From: Micavibrio sp. | Lineage (GTDB): Bacteria; Pseudomonadota; Alphaproteobacteria; Micavibrionales; Micavibrionaceae | Assembly: GCA_021604545.1 (NCBI GenBank) | Contig: BQJE01000006.1 | Span: 33,784 to 97,783 of the forward strand | Length of the DNA: 64,000 nucleotides | Direction of reading: 5' to 3' | Notes under the pieces: generated by a model | What the model was told of the DNA's origin: nothing | Databases searched by the model: none | Seen by the model: only the letters and a program-made list of their open reading frames with translations | Part shown: positions 1 to 10,950 of the stretch, piece after piece | Layout: every line of letters begins with the position of its first letter | Position numbering within the stretch: position 1 is the first letter of the stretch | Translations under genes and position numbers: made by a program

Positions 1-1
1 C

Positions 2-451
2 CAACCGGGCCGTATTATCGGTGAAACCTGCCTGATGGTTGATGAACCCATGAGCATGAGCTACGAAGCCGTCACAGACAGCACCGTCATCACCATTACC
101 CGCCAGGATTTTCAGAAGAAGATTGCCCGCATTGATAAGAACATCATGACCATTCTTCATCATGTGATGGACAAGCTGAATTATCAGGATCTCTATGCCA
201 TAGACAAGGCCAAAACAAGAGCCGAAATCGATCCCGATGCTTTTAAAATGGTCGAGGCACTAACATCTGGGTTGGGAGATGAAAAGAAATTTCAGTATGA
301 AAAGGCTATTCTTCCCCACGCCAACCAGATGATCAAAGCCATCAAGGAACTCAAAGAAAAAGATAAAGCCAAGGAGAAAGCGCCTGATGTCACGACTGAC
401 GACGCCGCCAACGTTATTGCCGAAACGGCGGAAGAAGAGGCTACAGGTTAA
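2..451 (+). CDS. C-terminal part of a cyclic-nucleotide-binding-fold protein (5' end outside window)
   Basis: The reading frame is open from the first bases, so the gene begins upstream. The visible start, PGRIIGETCLM followed by a YEAVTDSTVITITRQDF strand pattern, matches the second half of a Crp-type cNMP-binding beta roll (phosphate-binding cassette region, then the last strands). It is followed by a helical segment and a charged, Lys/Glu-rich tail (roughly the last 45 residues) ending in an acidic stretch. No helix-turn-helix is seen after the roll, so it is not an ordinary Crp/Fnr activator; a regulatory or tethering role is possible. An internal ATG at 35 exists but would cut the fold. 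The ligand cannot be told, because most of the pocket lies outside the window. Confidence 0.7.
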   Translation, partial: QPGRIIGETCLMVDEPMSMSYEAVTDSTVITITRQDFQKKIARIDKNIMTILHHVMDKLNYQDLYAIDKAKTRAEIDPDAFKMVEALTSGLGDEKKFQYEKAILPHANQMIKAIKELKEKDKAKEKAPDVTTDDAANVIAETAEEEATG

Positions 452-536
452 ACTACGACGCTAACCGTAAGCCGGACTGTTCTGGCCGAATATGACTTGA
501 AAGATTTGCTTTACGTCACTTCAGAATGTAGTTTTA

Positions 537-573
537 CGCGAGGCAACGCGAAACGAAGTGAAGCGTTGTTCGT
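537..573. repeat. REP-like bulged hairpin, copy 1 (wide loop)
   Basis: The left arm GCGAGGCAACGC and right arm GCGTTGTTCGT pair with one bulged G, as in the six other copies in the first 7 kb. This copy has a larger loop (about 13 nt) instead of 3 nt. It lies in the intergenic region before the SDR gene. Confidence 0.5.
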
Positions 574-597
574 AACTTAAAAAATAAGGACAAAATC

Positions 598-1329
598 ATG
601 ACCATCAAAGATTCAGTTGTTTTGATCACCGGCGCCAATCGAGGTATTGGCAAAGCCTATGTTGAAGAGTTTTTAAAAGCCGGCGCGAAAAAGATTTATC
701 TCGGCGTGCGCAACCCCGACAGCGTTGCCGATGTCGTTGCTGAAAATCCCAACACACTGATCCCACTCAAGCTTGATATCACGAATGCGGCTGATATTAA
801 AAACGCCGCGAAAGAAGCCGGCGACGTAGACATTCTCATCAACAATGCCGGCATTTTGTTTTTTGATGACCTGGCAAACAAAGACGCCGTCGACAATGCA
901 CGCAAAACAATGGAGGTTAATTTCATAGGTCCGCTGGCCATGACTCAGGCCTTTGCGCCGATCCTCAAAAATAACGGCGGCGGCATTCTTATCATCGTGT
1001 CCTCAATTGTCGGCCATGTGTCGATGCCGGCGATTACAACGTATTGCGCGTCTAAACACGCCGTGCAGTCTTTGATCCTGAATGCGCGCGCGCAGCTGGC
1101 GGCGCAGGGCACGCGTGTCATTGGCGTTTATCCGGGACCGATTGATACCGACATGGCCAAAGATCTGGAGATGGATAAATTCCCGCCGGCGCAGGTGGCA
1201 ACAGAGACGATCAAGGCGATTGAAAACGGCAAAGAAGATGTCTTCACCGATGCCTTTTCGAAGGTGACCTATGCGGCGTTCCGCAAAAATCCGAAAGCGG
1301 TTGAGGCACAAATGCGCGAGGCGGCTTAA
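598..1329 (+). CDS. SDR-family oxidoreductase
   Basis: Short-chain dehydrogenase/reductase of 243 residues, a usual length for classical SDRs. The Rossmann glycine motif TGANRGIG is at residues 11-18, the NNAG motif at 82-85, and the catalytic YCASK (Tyr149, Lys153) follows a VSS serine. After the active site come PGPIDTDMA, typical of the substrate-loop start, and a short C-terminal region. It should be a cytosolic NAD(P)-dependent oxidoreductase; the substrate is not predictable. AAGGA about 9 nt upstream of ATG 598 supports the start. The gene stands alone: a hairpin repeat lies on each side, the downstream one starting directly at the stop codon. The family call is secure, the specific function unknown. 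Confidence 0.9.
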   Translation: MTIKDSVVLITGANRGIGKAYVEEFLKAGAKKIYLGVRNPDSVADVVAENPNTLIPLKLDITNAADIKNAAKEAGDVDILINNAGILFFDDLANKDAVDNARKTMEVNFIGPLAMTQAFAPILKNNGGGILIIVSSIVGHVSMPAITTYCASKHAVQSLILNARAQLAAQGTRVIGVYPGPIDTDMAKDLEMDKFPPAQVATETIKAIENGKEDVFTDAFSKVTYAAFRKNPKAVEAQMREAA

Positions 1330-1355
1330 GCGAAGCAACGCATCGCGTTGTTCGC
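1330..1355. repeat. REP-like bulged hairpin, copy 2
   Basis: 26-nt hairpin: arm GCGAAGCAACGC, loop ATC, arm GCGTTGTTCGC, perfect pairing apart from one unpaired G. It begins directly after the SDR stop codon, so it may also act as an mRNA 3' end structure. There is no T-run after it. Confidence 0.65.
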
Positions 1356-1465
1356 ATCATAAAAGCCTTGACAGTCCCGGCATTTTATAGGAATATATTC
1401 AGTATACGGTGGGAGAAATGCGCCCTGCACGTTTCCAGCCTCTTAATTTTGCTAAAAACAAAAAA

Positions 1466-1485
1466 GGGGGGAGGCCCCCTCCCCC
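1466..1485. repeat. GC-rich inverted repeat, copy A
   Basis: An 8-bp stem GGGGGAGG/CCTCCCCC with a CCC loop and one bulged G, preceded by an A-run. Read on the minus strand it is followed by six Ts, so it could act as a Rho-independent terminator for minus-strand transcription. A similar element, sharing GGCCCCCTCCC, lies at 30174-30188; both are followed by an ACAAACT-like string. Confidence 0.45.
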
Positions 1486-1574
1486 TAAAAATCAGGAACA
1501 AACTAGCGAACGCGAATACGATAAATACAACAAGGGCTTACAGAACAGCTTTTCGGGCATGCCCCGCCCCAAAT

Positions 1575-1604
1575 TTGTATAAAGTGCTTTGCTTTTGCTA
1601 TACT
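1575..1604 (+). promoter_or_regulatory. candidate sigma-70-type promoter for the gene at 1634
   Basis: TTGTAT (1575-1580) and TATACT (1599-1604) are separated by 18 bp, about 30 nt upstream of the start codon. The -10 is close to consensus, the -35 weaker. Confidence 0.4.
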
Positions 1605-1633
1605 CGGCCACCCACAAAACAAAGGACATATTG

Positions 1634-1990
1634 ATGCCCACAGCAACGGAAACAACACTTACAGCCACTGAAAAATATAGAGTGCAAAAATTCAACGTGG
1701 ACAGGGATGATAAAACCGCCAGTGCCATGATGAGTTTGTTTATCTTTACCAAGCATGGCTGTGATGCTGCTGCCTATGAATTGATGGAAGTTGCGCATGG
1801 ACATTATCCGCGCGTTTCTGAATCAGTAATCGGCGCGCTTTTTCCCCTTGGTCTGGTCAGGCGGGACGGCACTGTATCAGAAGCGGTAAGTGACGCGGTT
1901 CAGGATGCCGTTGATGGCGGCTATCTGGTTATGCGCGGCCCTAAAGACCCAACGCCAGAACACGGTATGCCAGACCGGCACTACGAATAA
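1634..1990 (+). CDS. hypothetical protein, 118 aa
   Basis: I do not recognise a family. ATG 1634 was chosen over an upstream in-frame start at 1589, because AAAGGA lies 7-12 nt before it and the candidate promoter at 1575-1604 would otherwise fall inside the gene. The protein is soluble, with no signal peptide or membrane segment. A central run around YELMEVAHGHYPRVSESVIGAL looks helical. The tail PDPTPEHGMPDRHYE-like end is polar and proline-rich. It is a free-standing gene, followed by a hairpin repeat next to a 13-nt match to the 5S rRNA gene. The putative RBS and promoter support it being real. Confidence 0.55.
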   Translation: MPTATETTLTATEKYRVQKFNVDRDDKTASAMMSLFIFTKHGCDAAAYELMEVAHGHYPRVSESVIGALFPLGLVRRDGTVSEAVSDAVQDAVDGGYLVMRGPKDPTPEHGMPDRHYE

Positions 1991-2049
1991 TATATTGAAA
2001 ATCATAAACAGGTCTGAAAAGATTAAATTACTCGGAAGATCTGGCAGCG

Positions 2050-2075
2050 GCGAAGTAACGCACCGCGTTGTTCAC
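2050..2075. repeat. REP-like bulged hairpin, copy 3, abutting a 5S-gene fragment
   Basis: Arm GCGAAGTAACGC, loop ACC, arm GCGTTGTTCAC, with one bulge and one outer mismatch. The 13 bases just before it (2037-2049, AGATCTGGCAGCG) are identical to the end of the 5S rRNA gene at 3142-3154. It lies between two convergent genes. Confidence 0.55.
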
Positions 2076-2100
2076 AAACCAAACAAGCCTTTCCCGCCCC

Positions 2101-3066
2101 TTAAGACGCTAATGCCTGCCGCGGTTTTTGCATCCAGGCATTGCGTATAGCCTCGACGTGCCTGTGATCAGTACCGCAACAACCACCAAGGACATTCAGA
2201 TTTGGTAGTTTCGTGCGCAGCGCCAGATATTCCTGTCCCATTTGCTGCGGATTGCCTTCATCCAGCTCCTCAGCATTATCCAACTCCTCATGGCTCATGC
2301 ATGAGGAGTTCGCGCGAATTGCTTGAATGCGCTCAAGCCATTCCCCACCGTCCGTAAGCACATCTATAAAATGCGTCGGATGCGCGCAGTTAATCATGTA
2401 ATAAATTGGTACAGAATTTGTTTCCGCATCAACCTGTTCAATTGCTTCCTTCAAAGGCTGACCACTGGGCAGTCGTCCATCGGTTTCCACAGTAAAGCCA
2501 ATCGCTACAGGCATATCTGCATTTTGCGCAGCCCGTACAATGCCAATCGCTTCATCGACATAACAAATAGTAAAGGAGGTTACAAAATCAGTCGCCGTAT
2601 CTTTAAGCGTATTAATCTGCACCTGATGGTATTTTTCGGCCGTCTCCACGCTCATAAAGCTGGATGGGTTATATCCGTCATCCTGCGGCCCGATGCACCC
2701 GCTAATTGGCATGGGGGATTTCTGCGTTTCATGCGCATCACGAAGTTCCTCCATAAAGATAATGGCCTGACGGTTGGCCTCATCAAGCTCTTCGGGGCTG
2801 TAGCCAATTTTGGCTGCCCAGTCCGGATTGGCGCGCCAAGTGGGCGGCTCCAGCACAAAACCAAGTCCGTTTTTTGTTGCAAGGGGAATATAGCGCTCCA
2901 AAACCTCGCGCATTTTCGCCCGCCCACTCTCTGTCTTAAGCAAAGGAAAAGATGCAAATTCCGGCAGATCAAAGCCTTCATGAAAAACAAGCGTGGTTTC
3001 AAACCCACCATCAGTCAAAAATAGATCGCCGGAAAGCTGGGGTAAATTATCGCGGTATTTTGCCAT
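2101..3066 (-). CDS. homocysteine S-methyltransferase family protein
   Basis: Zinc-dependent methyltransferase of the Hcy-binding (PF02574-type) family, which transfers a methyl group to homocysteine from S-methylmethionine, AdoMet or a similar donor. The N-terminal strand LFLTDGGFETTL is the conserved TDGxxET barrel start. The three zinc ligands are visible: Cys227 in NCAHP and the adjacent Cys296-Cys297 in GGCCGTDH. At 321 residues it has the length of stand-alone enzymes (MmuM/YagD-like), not the MetH domain. A G-rich SD (AAAAGGAGG) precedes the ATG at 3066. It is monocistronic and runs in the same direction as the rRNA operon. The methyl donor cannot be told. Confidence 0.88.
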   Translation of the reverse strand: MAKYRDNLPQLSGDLFLTDGGFETTLVFHEGFDLPEFASFPLLKTESGRAKMREVLERYIPLATKNGLGFVLEPPTWRANPDWAAKIGYSPEELDEANRQAIIFMEELRDAHETQKSPMPISGCIGPQDDGYNPSSFMSVETAEKYHQVQINTLKDTATDFVTSFTICYVDEAIGIVRAAQNADMPVAIGFTVETDGRLPSGQPLKEAIEQVDAETNSVPIYYMINCAHPTHFIDVLTDGGEWLERIQAIRANSSCMSHEELDNAEELDEGNPQQMGQEYLALRTKLPNLNVLGGCCGTDHRHVEAIRNAWMQKPRQALAS

Positions 3067-3141
3067 AGGAACCTCCTTTTCAAATAGCAGGAGAATTATA
3101 AAACATCATAAATAAGTTTGAAAGTTTAAGTGAGTTCAAAA

Positions 3142-3257
3142 GATCTGGCAGCGAACTACTCTCCCGCGCCTTAAGACGAAGTACCATCGTCGCTAAGAGG
3201 TTTCACGGCCGAGTTCGGGATGGGATCGGGTGTTTCACTCTCGCTATAACCACCAGA
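3142..3257 (-). rRNA. rrf: 5S ribosomal RNA
   Basis: On the minus strand the sequence begins TCTGGTGGTTATAGCGAGAG and contains CCGATCCCATCCCGAACTCG, the hallmark of 5S rRNA. The last gene of the rRNA operon. The flanks TGAGTTCAAA (3131-3140) and TTTGAACTCA (3261-3270) form a perfect inverted repeat that extends the terminal helix, a likely processing stalk. Ends are accurate to a few bases. Confidence 0.93.
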
Positions 3258-3329
3258 TCATTTGAACTCACTTTATAATGATGAAAATTTCCAATGTCTT
3301 TTCTAATCTGAATCCAAACACTTTTTGCT

Positions 3330-3355
3330 GCGAACAAACCTGCGGTTTGCTTCGC
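3330..3355. repeat. REP-like bulged hairpin, copy 4 (inverted orientation)
   Basis: Arm GCGAACAAACC, loop TGC, arm GGTTTGCTTCGC. It is the same architecture as copy 2 in opposite orientation (bulge on the other arm), with a different but complementary inner stem. It lies in the 23S-5S spacer. Confidence 0.65.
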
Positions 3356-3403
3356 TTGCGGCGGATTTACCGCTGCGCATGGTTGCAAGGGACTTTTTAG
3401 TTT

Positions 3404-3429
3404 GCGAACAAAACGATGTTTTGCTTCGC
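3404..3429. repeat. REP-like bulged hairpin, copy 5 (inverted orientation)
   Basis: Arm GCGAACAAAAC, loop GAT, arm GTTTTGCTTCGC. Second copy in the 23S-5S spacer, 74 bp from copy 4. Confidence 0.65.
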
Positions 3430-3445
3430 GTTCCTTTGCGGGTGA

Positions 3446-6196
<2,751 letters not shown>

Positions 6197-6489
6197 AGCC
6201 ACGCGCAGGGATAAATCCGCTGCGTGTGTTTTGACTCAGATTAGTTAGACATTGGAGATTCATAAACATACAACCCGTATCGCAAGCGACACAAATCATA
6301 TGTCCTATGATATCTTTTCATCATTATTATTGCTTTTTTAGAATGATGCAGCACTTGGGAGTGCCCCATCAGCAATAATAAATCAAACCTATTTACGATG
6401 TTTAAGAACCGAGAAAATGAATTTCTCGTTTAAATCTTCCGAAGAAGATTTAGAAGAAAAAACCAAAAAATCAAATTCCTTGGGGAATT
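6197..6489. other. tRNA-Ala to 23S internal transcribed spacer
   Basis: Part of the rRNA transcript. The 80 bases next to tRNA-Ala hold three consecutive perfect hairpins: GAGAAA/TTTCTC (6411-6427), AAATCTTC-CGAA-GAAGATTT (6432-6451) and AAATTCC-TTGG-GGAATTT (6473-6490). They are probably processing signals between the tRNA and 23S. The rest is AT-rich, with no gene. Confidence 0.6.
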
Positions 6490-6565
6490 TGGTGGACCCT
6501 AACGGGATCGAACCGTTGACCTCCTGCTTGCAAAGCAGGCGCTCTCCCAGCTGAGCTAAGGGCCC
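6490..6565 (-). tRNA. tRNA-Ala (UGC)
   Basis: The complement starts GGGCCCTTAGCTCAGCTGGG. It has anticodon TGC in the loop TTTGCAA, T-arm GGTTCGATCCC and an encoded CCA end. The acceptor stem pairs fully with one G-U. This is the standard spacer tRNA of bacterial rRNA operons. Confidence 0.96.
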
Positions 6566-6691
6566 TTTATGTTTAAGAACGCGGCATTAGCCGCGGCGTT
6601 CAGTCGAACGCTCTTGTCACCAAGAGGCCGCGACTGCGACCCGCCAACCGTTTGGCGCTCTTTATCTAAAACCATCTTCGCATAACGCAGA

Positions 6692-6768
6692 TGGTGGGCC
6701 CGGGAAGACTTGAACTTCCGACCTCACGCTTATCAAGCGTGCGCTCTAACCAACTGAGCTACGAGCCC
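6692..6768 (-). tRNA. tRNA-Ile (GAU)
   Basis: The complement starts GGGCTCGTAGCTCAGTTGG. It has anticodon GAT in the loop TTGATAA, T-arm AGTTCAAGTCT and encoded CCA. It lies between 16S and tRNA-Ala, the usual alphaproteobacterial order. Confidence 0.96.
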
Positions 6769-6770
6769 GC

Positions 6771-6796
6771 GCAAAGCAAAACAACGTTTTGTTTGC
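6771..6796. repeat. REP-like bulged hairpin, copy 6 (variant outer stem)
   Basis: Arm GCAAAGCAAAAC, loop AAC, arm GTTTTGTTTGC. The outer GCGAA/TTCGC of other copies is GCAAA/TTTGC here: both arms changed together. It lies two bases from the tRNA-Ile 5' end. Confidence 0.55.
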
Positions 6797-6833
6797 AAAA
6801 ATTAAAAGATTACGGGCGAGTATTTTTTAGAAT

Positions 6834-6861
6834 ACGAACAAATGCTGCGCATTTGCTTCGC
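6834..6861. repeat. REP-like bulged hairpin, copy 7 (inverted orientation)
   Basis: Arm ACGAACAAATGC, loop TGC, arm GCATTTGCTTCGC. The inner stem is one pair longer. It directly precedes a 20-bp copy of the tRNA-Ile 5' end. Confidence 0.6.
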
Positions 6862-6862
6862 G

Positions 6863-6882
6863 CCAACTGAGCTACGAGCCCG
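6863..6882 (-). pseudogene. fragment of tRNA-Ile (5' 20 bases)
   Basis: Twenty bases identical to the 5' end of the intact tRNA-Ile (6750-6769), 113 bp away, covering the acceptor 5' strand and D-arm start. Nothing else of a tRNA follows, so it cannot fold as one. It lies between 16S and tRNA-Ile, next to hairpin copy 7. Confidence 0.75.
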
Positions 6883-6984
6883 TAATAAACTAACTACGGA
6901 CCGCCAGGAAAAACTCAAGATCCGGTCGATCCAAATCCAGAAAGAAGAGATAGGCGGGCAACAGTGCCTTAAAGCACCAAACAC

Positions 6985-8479
<1,495 letters not shown>

Positions 8480-8829
8480 AATCCCATCATATCTCAAGAA
8501 ATCTTAAGTTCTTTAAAATACAAAGTATTTTAGTTAGAACATGCTTGCGTTTTGAGACATTACGTATCTTGCGACACATAACGTCTGCGTATACTGCGTT
8601 AGCTGAAATACACATGCAAACATGTTCTTATTTGTGCGTTCAATGCACCCGATCAAAAAAAGGCAAAAGCCTCCTCAAGATCACTAAGCACTGCTGCCTG
8701 CGTATCTCTTCTTTCCGTTTCACGATGTCCAAGAACCATACTCAATCCGCAAAAAGCGAACCGAGAAAGAAGAAGTGAAAATCCTCACCTCTTATTACTC
8801 GCTTCCCAATACTTTGTAATGATGGCCGC
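8480..8829 (-). other. rRNA operon leader
   Basis: Untranslated leader between the promoters and 16S. No protein gene is supported here: open frames are short, without RBS and with atypical composition. Antitermination (boxA-type) signals may be present, but I could not place one with confidence. Confidence 0.5.
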
Positions 8830-8859
8830 ACTATAGCCTGATTAACAAAGGGTCGTCAA
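8830..8859 (-). promoter_or_regulatory. rRNA promoter P2 (proximal)
   Basis: On the minus strand, -35 TTGACG (8854-8859) and -10 TATAGT (8830-8835) are 18 bp apart, about 350 bp upstream of 16S. A 15-bp tandem duplication, CCAAATCTTCTTTGC on the plus strand, lies immediately upstream (8866-8895). Confidence 0.55.
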
Positions 8860-8958
8860 ATTTGTCCAAATCTTCTTTGCCCAAATCTTCTTTGCTCTGA
8901 GGCCCGAACCCCTCACAAAAAACAAGGCGCAGAAGCTGTCCGCGCCATGTGTTCGAGG

Positions 8959-8988
8959 TGTATACACTGCTTTTTCAGGCTTTGTCAA
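8959..8988 (-). promoter_or_regulatory. rRNA promoter P1 (distal)
   Basis: On the minus strand, -35 TTGACA (8983-8988) and -10 TATACA (8959-8964) are 18 bp apart, with an A/T-rich tract upstream (8989-9020) that could serve as an UP element. The spacing is identical to P2. A start near 8950 gives a leader of about 470 nt. Confidence 0.6.
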
Positions 8989-9027
8989 ACAAGTTTTTGC
9001 AGTTTTTTGGGGTTTTTTTAAAGTAAT

Positions 9028-9300
9028 TTACCGGGGCTCGACAGGCACAACCGCAACGCAATCACCATTCTTGTCAGCAATAACCATTTGCCCATCATTT
9101 TCAGATGCTTGGCTCATGACTTTTTTGAACTCCTGCGTTGGTTTGCACGATGTACTTATGGGCTGGTTATTTTTGTTATCACTAAGGATGTCCTTAATTT
9201 CCGCCCTCTGCAAAGAACCGTCTATGCTTATTACTAGTGTATTAGCTAGAATTCCAGCCAATAAAAAATTCGTCCAAGACATCTCTTCACTGAGGCTCAT
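9028..9300 (-). CDS. hypothetical small protein with an N-terminal hydrophobic segment
   Basis: 90 residues, family not recognised. AAGGGGTGG about 8 nt before the ATG is a good ribosome-binding site, the main reason for calling it. Residues about 11-26 (NFLLAGILANTLVISI) form one hydrophobic helix, suggesting a membrane-anchored or secreted protein. The rest is polar, with two cysteines, and ends in VAVVPVEPR. It sits just upstream of the rRNA promoters in the same direction, so read-through into the rRNA operon is conceivable. No homologue is known to me. Confidence 0.5.
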   Translation of the reverse strand: MSLSEEMSWTNFLLAGILANTLVISIDGSLQRAEIKDILSDNKNNQPISTSCKPTQEFKKVMSQASENDGQMVIADKNGDCVAVVPVEPR

Positions 9301-9386
9301 ATTTCCACCCCTTAAATATTCTTCATTGAAATTAGCCTCACCCTATACCATAATAAAAATTATGTCAATAAAAAACGAGGGTCCCT

Positions 9387-9469
9387 TCCCTTGCCACCCC
9401 TCCTGCTTTCCCCCATGATGGATAGGTCTTTGATTTACCCGCAGATTTTGAAGCTAGGCCATCACCAAC
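9387..9469. repeat. intergenic repeat, copy 1 (about 83 bp)
   Basis: An imperfect copy of the sequence at 10858-10934. The core TAGGTCTTTGATTTA is identical, flanked by matching C-rich (CCCTTGCC...) and CCATCAC ends. The two copies bracket the gene at 9574-10797 in direct orientation. Confidence 0.6.
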
Positions 9470-9573
9470 ACGGTATGCATCACTTTTTATAAAACACAAT
9501 TTAATTTGACATATTATCTTCTCTTCTGTATAAAGCCTAAAGTATATTGCTCGACAACAAGGATATAACAACC

Positions 9574-10797
9574 ATGGCTTACGCATACAGAAACGAAGAC
9601 GGAACCATAACAGCAAACACCACAGACGTTTATGGCGCGGGAAGCACGCTCGATCCGGAATATGGCGTTCCGCTGGATGACACAAGACAGGCACTTGCCG
9701 AGCGCATTGTCCAGAAAGCCTTTCCCGGCAGACCCTATATAATCACTGGCGGCCTTTGGGACTATCAAAATCCAGCAAATGAAAAAGACGGCGAAACACA
9801 CCCGTTTAAAGAATTACCAATTGGTGATTACCGCATTAAATTCACAGACGACCAGGAGCCTTCCGACATTGTGATGCGCACAACAAAACATATGAGCGAA
9901 ATGGCCGTACAAATTGAACACGCCACTCATGGTGCCTATAAAGCGCAGGGCTTAAACGTTCAATCTATCATCGCTCCCGAAGCCGCCGACAGCTTGATGC
10001 TCGAAGATAAGCTAGATGGCAATGTCAAAATCCATTTTGTGGAATTTGTTAGAACTACCGATTCCCCGGATAAAAGCACTCCTGAACTTTACCGTGACAG
10101 CTATCTACCCGCACTGGGCGTTCTACTAGCCAGAACCGACAAGGCAAATCAGGCACTGGACGAGGATATAATAGAAGGAGCCAAAGAATCCTCTCGACAA
10201 ACAACAATCACCAGCTGGGAAAACGGGCTCGAACTATCCGAACAGTTTAAAGGTGATGCAACTTTTGAACAAACATTCAATGAACTAAGACAACACGGCG
10301 CTGCTGCTCTGCAAAACACAGAATACAGCATGGTCATCCTTGCCGCCGTGCCCAAAAATATCCCCTCAACACCTGAAAATGAATTGATCGTGCTTTCACA
10401 AATGAACGCGCCGCGGAGCTATCTCCCTAAACTTACGGACAACATTGCCTATCACCTGGCAATGGCCGGTACACGTCATATCCTGATCAACCCCGTTGGC
10501 GTCGAAAGCCCGAAGGAATTGGCAAAATTCATGGAAAAATTACTGGAAGGCTACAACCAGGAAATAAACACAGACATCAAGGTACCGGAATTAACAAAAG
10601 CCATACGCACACATATTGCACTGGAAACATTCACAACGCTTGATCATGGGCGATCTAACGACCCCGCCTATCTCCAAAACGTAGATGCCCATATAGAGGA
10701 AATTACCAATCGTGAACTGGAACGATACAGAATTCTGAACGAAATCGATACGTTTTACCAAAACCCGCCACCACCTAACCCTGTCTATGAAAGATAG
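9574..10797 (+). CDS. hypothetical protein, 407 aa
   Basis: No family recognised. ATG 9574 is preferred over the in-frame TTG at 9547, because AAGGA lies 11-15 nt upstream and the sequence before it contains a dense A/T stretch. The protein is soluble and acidic, with no signal peptide or membrane helix. An N-terminal part rich in Gly/Asp/Tyr (DGTITANTTDVYGAGSTLD) is followed by a mixed alpha/beta region and a mostly helical C-terminal third ending in a proline-rich NPPPPNPVYER tail. It is a single gene enclosed by the two copies of an 80-bp intergenic repeat, which could mean it was gained or moved as a unit. A real gene by length and RBS; function unknown. Confidence 0.7.
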   Translation: MAYAYRNEDGTITANTTDVYGAGSTLDPEYGVPLDDTRQALAERIVQKAFPGRPYIITGGLWDYQNPANEKDGETHPFKELPIGDYRIKFTDDQEPSDIVMRTTKHMSEMAVQIEHATHGAYKAQGLNVQSIIAPEAADSLMLEDKLDGNVKIHFVEFVRTTDSPDKSTPELYRDSYLPALGVLLARTDKANQALDEDIIEGAKESSRQTTITSWENGLELSEQFKGDATFEQTFNELRQHGAAALQNTEYSMVILAAVPKNIPSTPENELIVLSQMNAPRSYLPKLTDNIAYHLAMAGTRHILINPVGVESPKELAKFMEKLLEGYNQEINTDIKVPELTKAIRTHIALETFTTLDHGRSNDPAYLQNVDAHIEEITNRELERYRILNEIDTFYQNPPPPNPVYER

Positions 10798-10857
10798 CGC
10801 TATATTCTAAACTCCATCACTAAAAGCTAACTCGCCTACAGGCTGGCATAAGCAACG

Positions 10858-10934
10858 CCCTTGCCTCCCCCCTTTCTTTGCAGCATGATAGGTAGGTCTT
10901 TGATTTATTACGGATTCTGGAGATAAACCATCAC
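10858..10934. repeat. intergenic repeat, copy 2 (about 77 bp)
   Basis: Direct imperfect copy of 9387-9469, sharing TAGGTCTTTGATTTA and CCATCAC. Its end falls about 16 bp before the first usable start codon of the Na/Pi cotransporter gene. Confidence 0.6.
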
Positions 10935-10950
10935 AATCTCAGCCATTTTA

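Larger units (their letters stand above)
1356..1633. other. intergenic region with a GC-rich inverted repeat and a candidate promoter
   Basis: No convincing gene. It holds a GC-rich inverted repeat (1466-1485) and a candidate -35/-10 pair just before the next gene. A TTGACA at 1368-1373 is followed by AT-rich sequence (GAATAT at 1391) but has no gene close downstream. Confidence 0.5.

Noticed and set aside
1330..1355. Rho-independent terminator of the SDR gene
   Set aside because: A hairpin is present but without a following T-run, and it belongs to the repeated hairpin family.
1368..1634. 88-codon open frame after the SDR gene
   Set aside because: It starts at a TTG inside a promoter-like TTGACA and runs through a GC-rich palindrome; no RBS.
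2323..3024. 233-codon open frame opposite the homocysteine methyltransferase
   Set aside because: Shadow of a conserved gene; protein composition is unlike a real protein.
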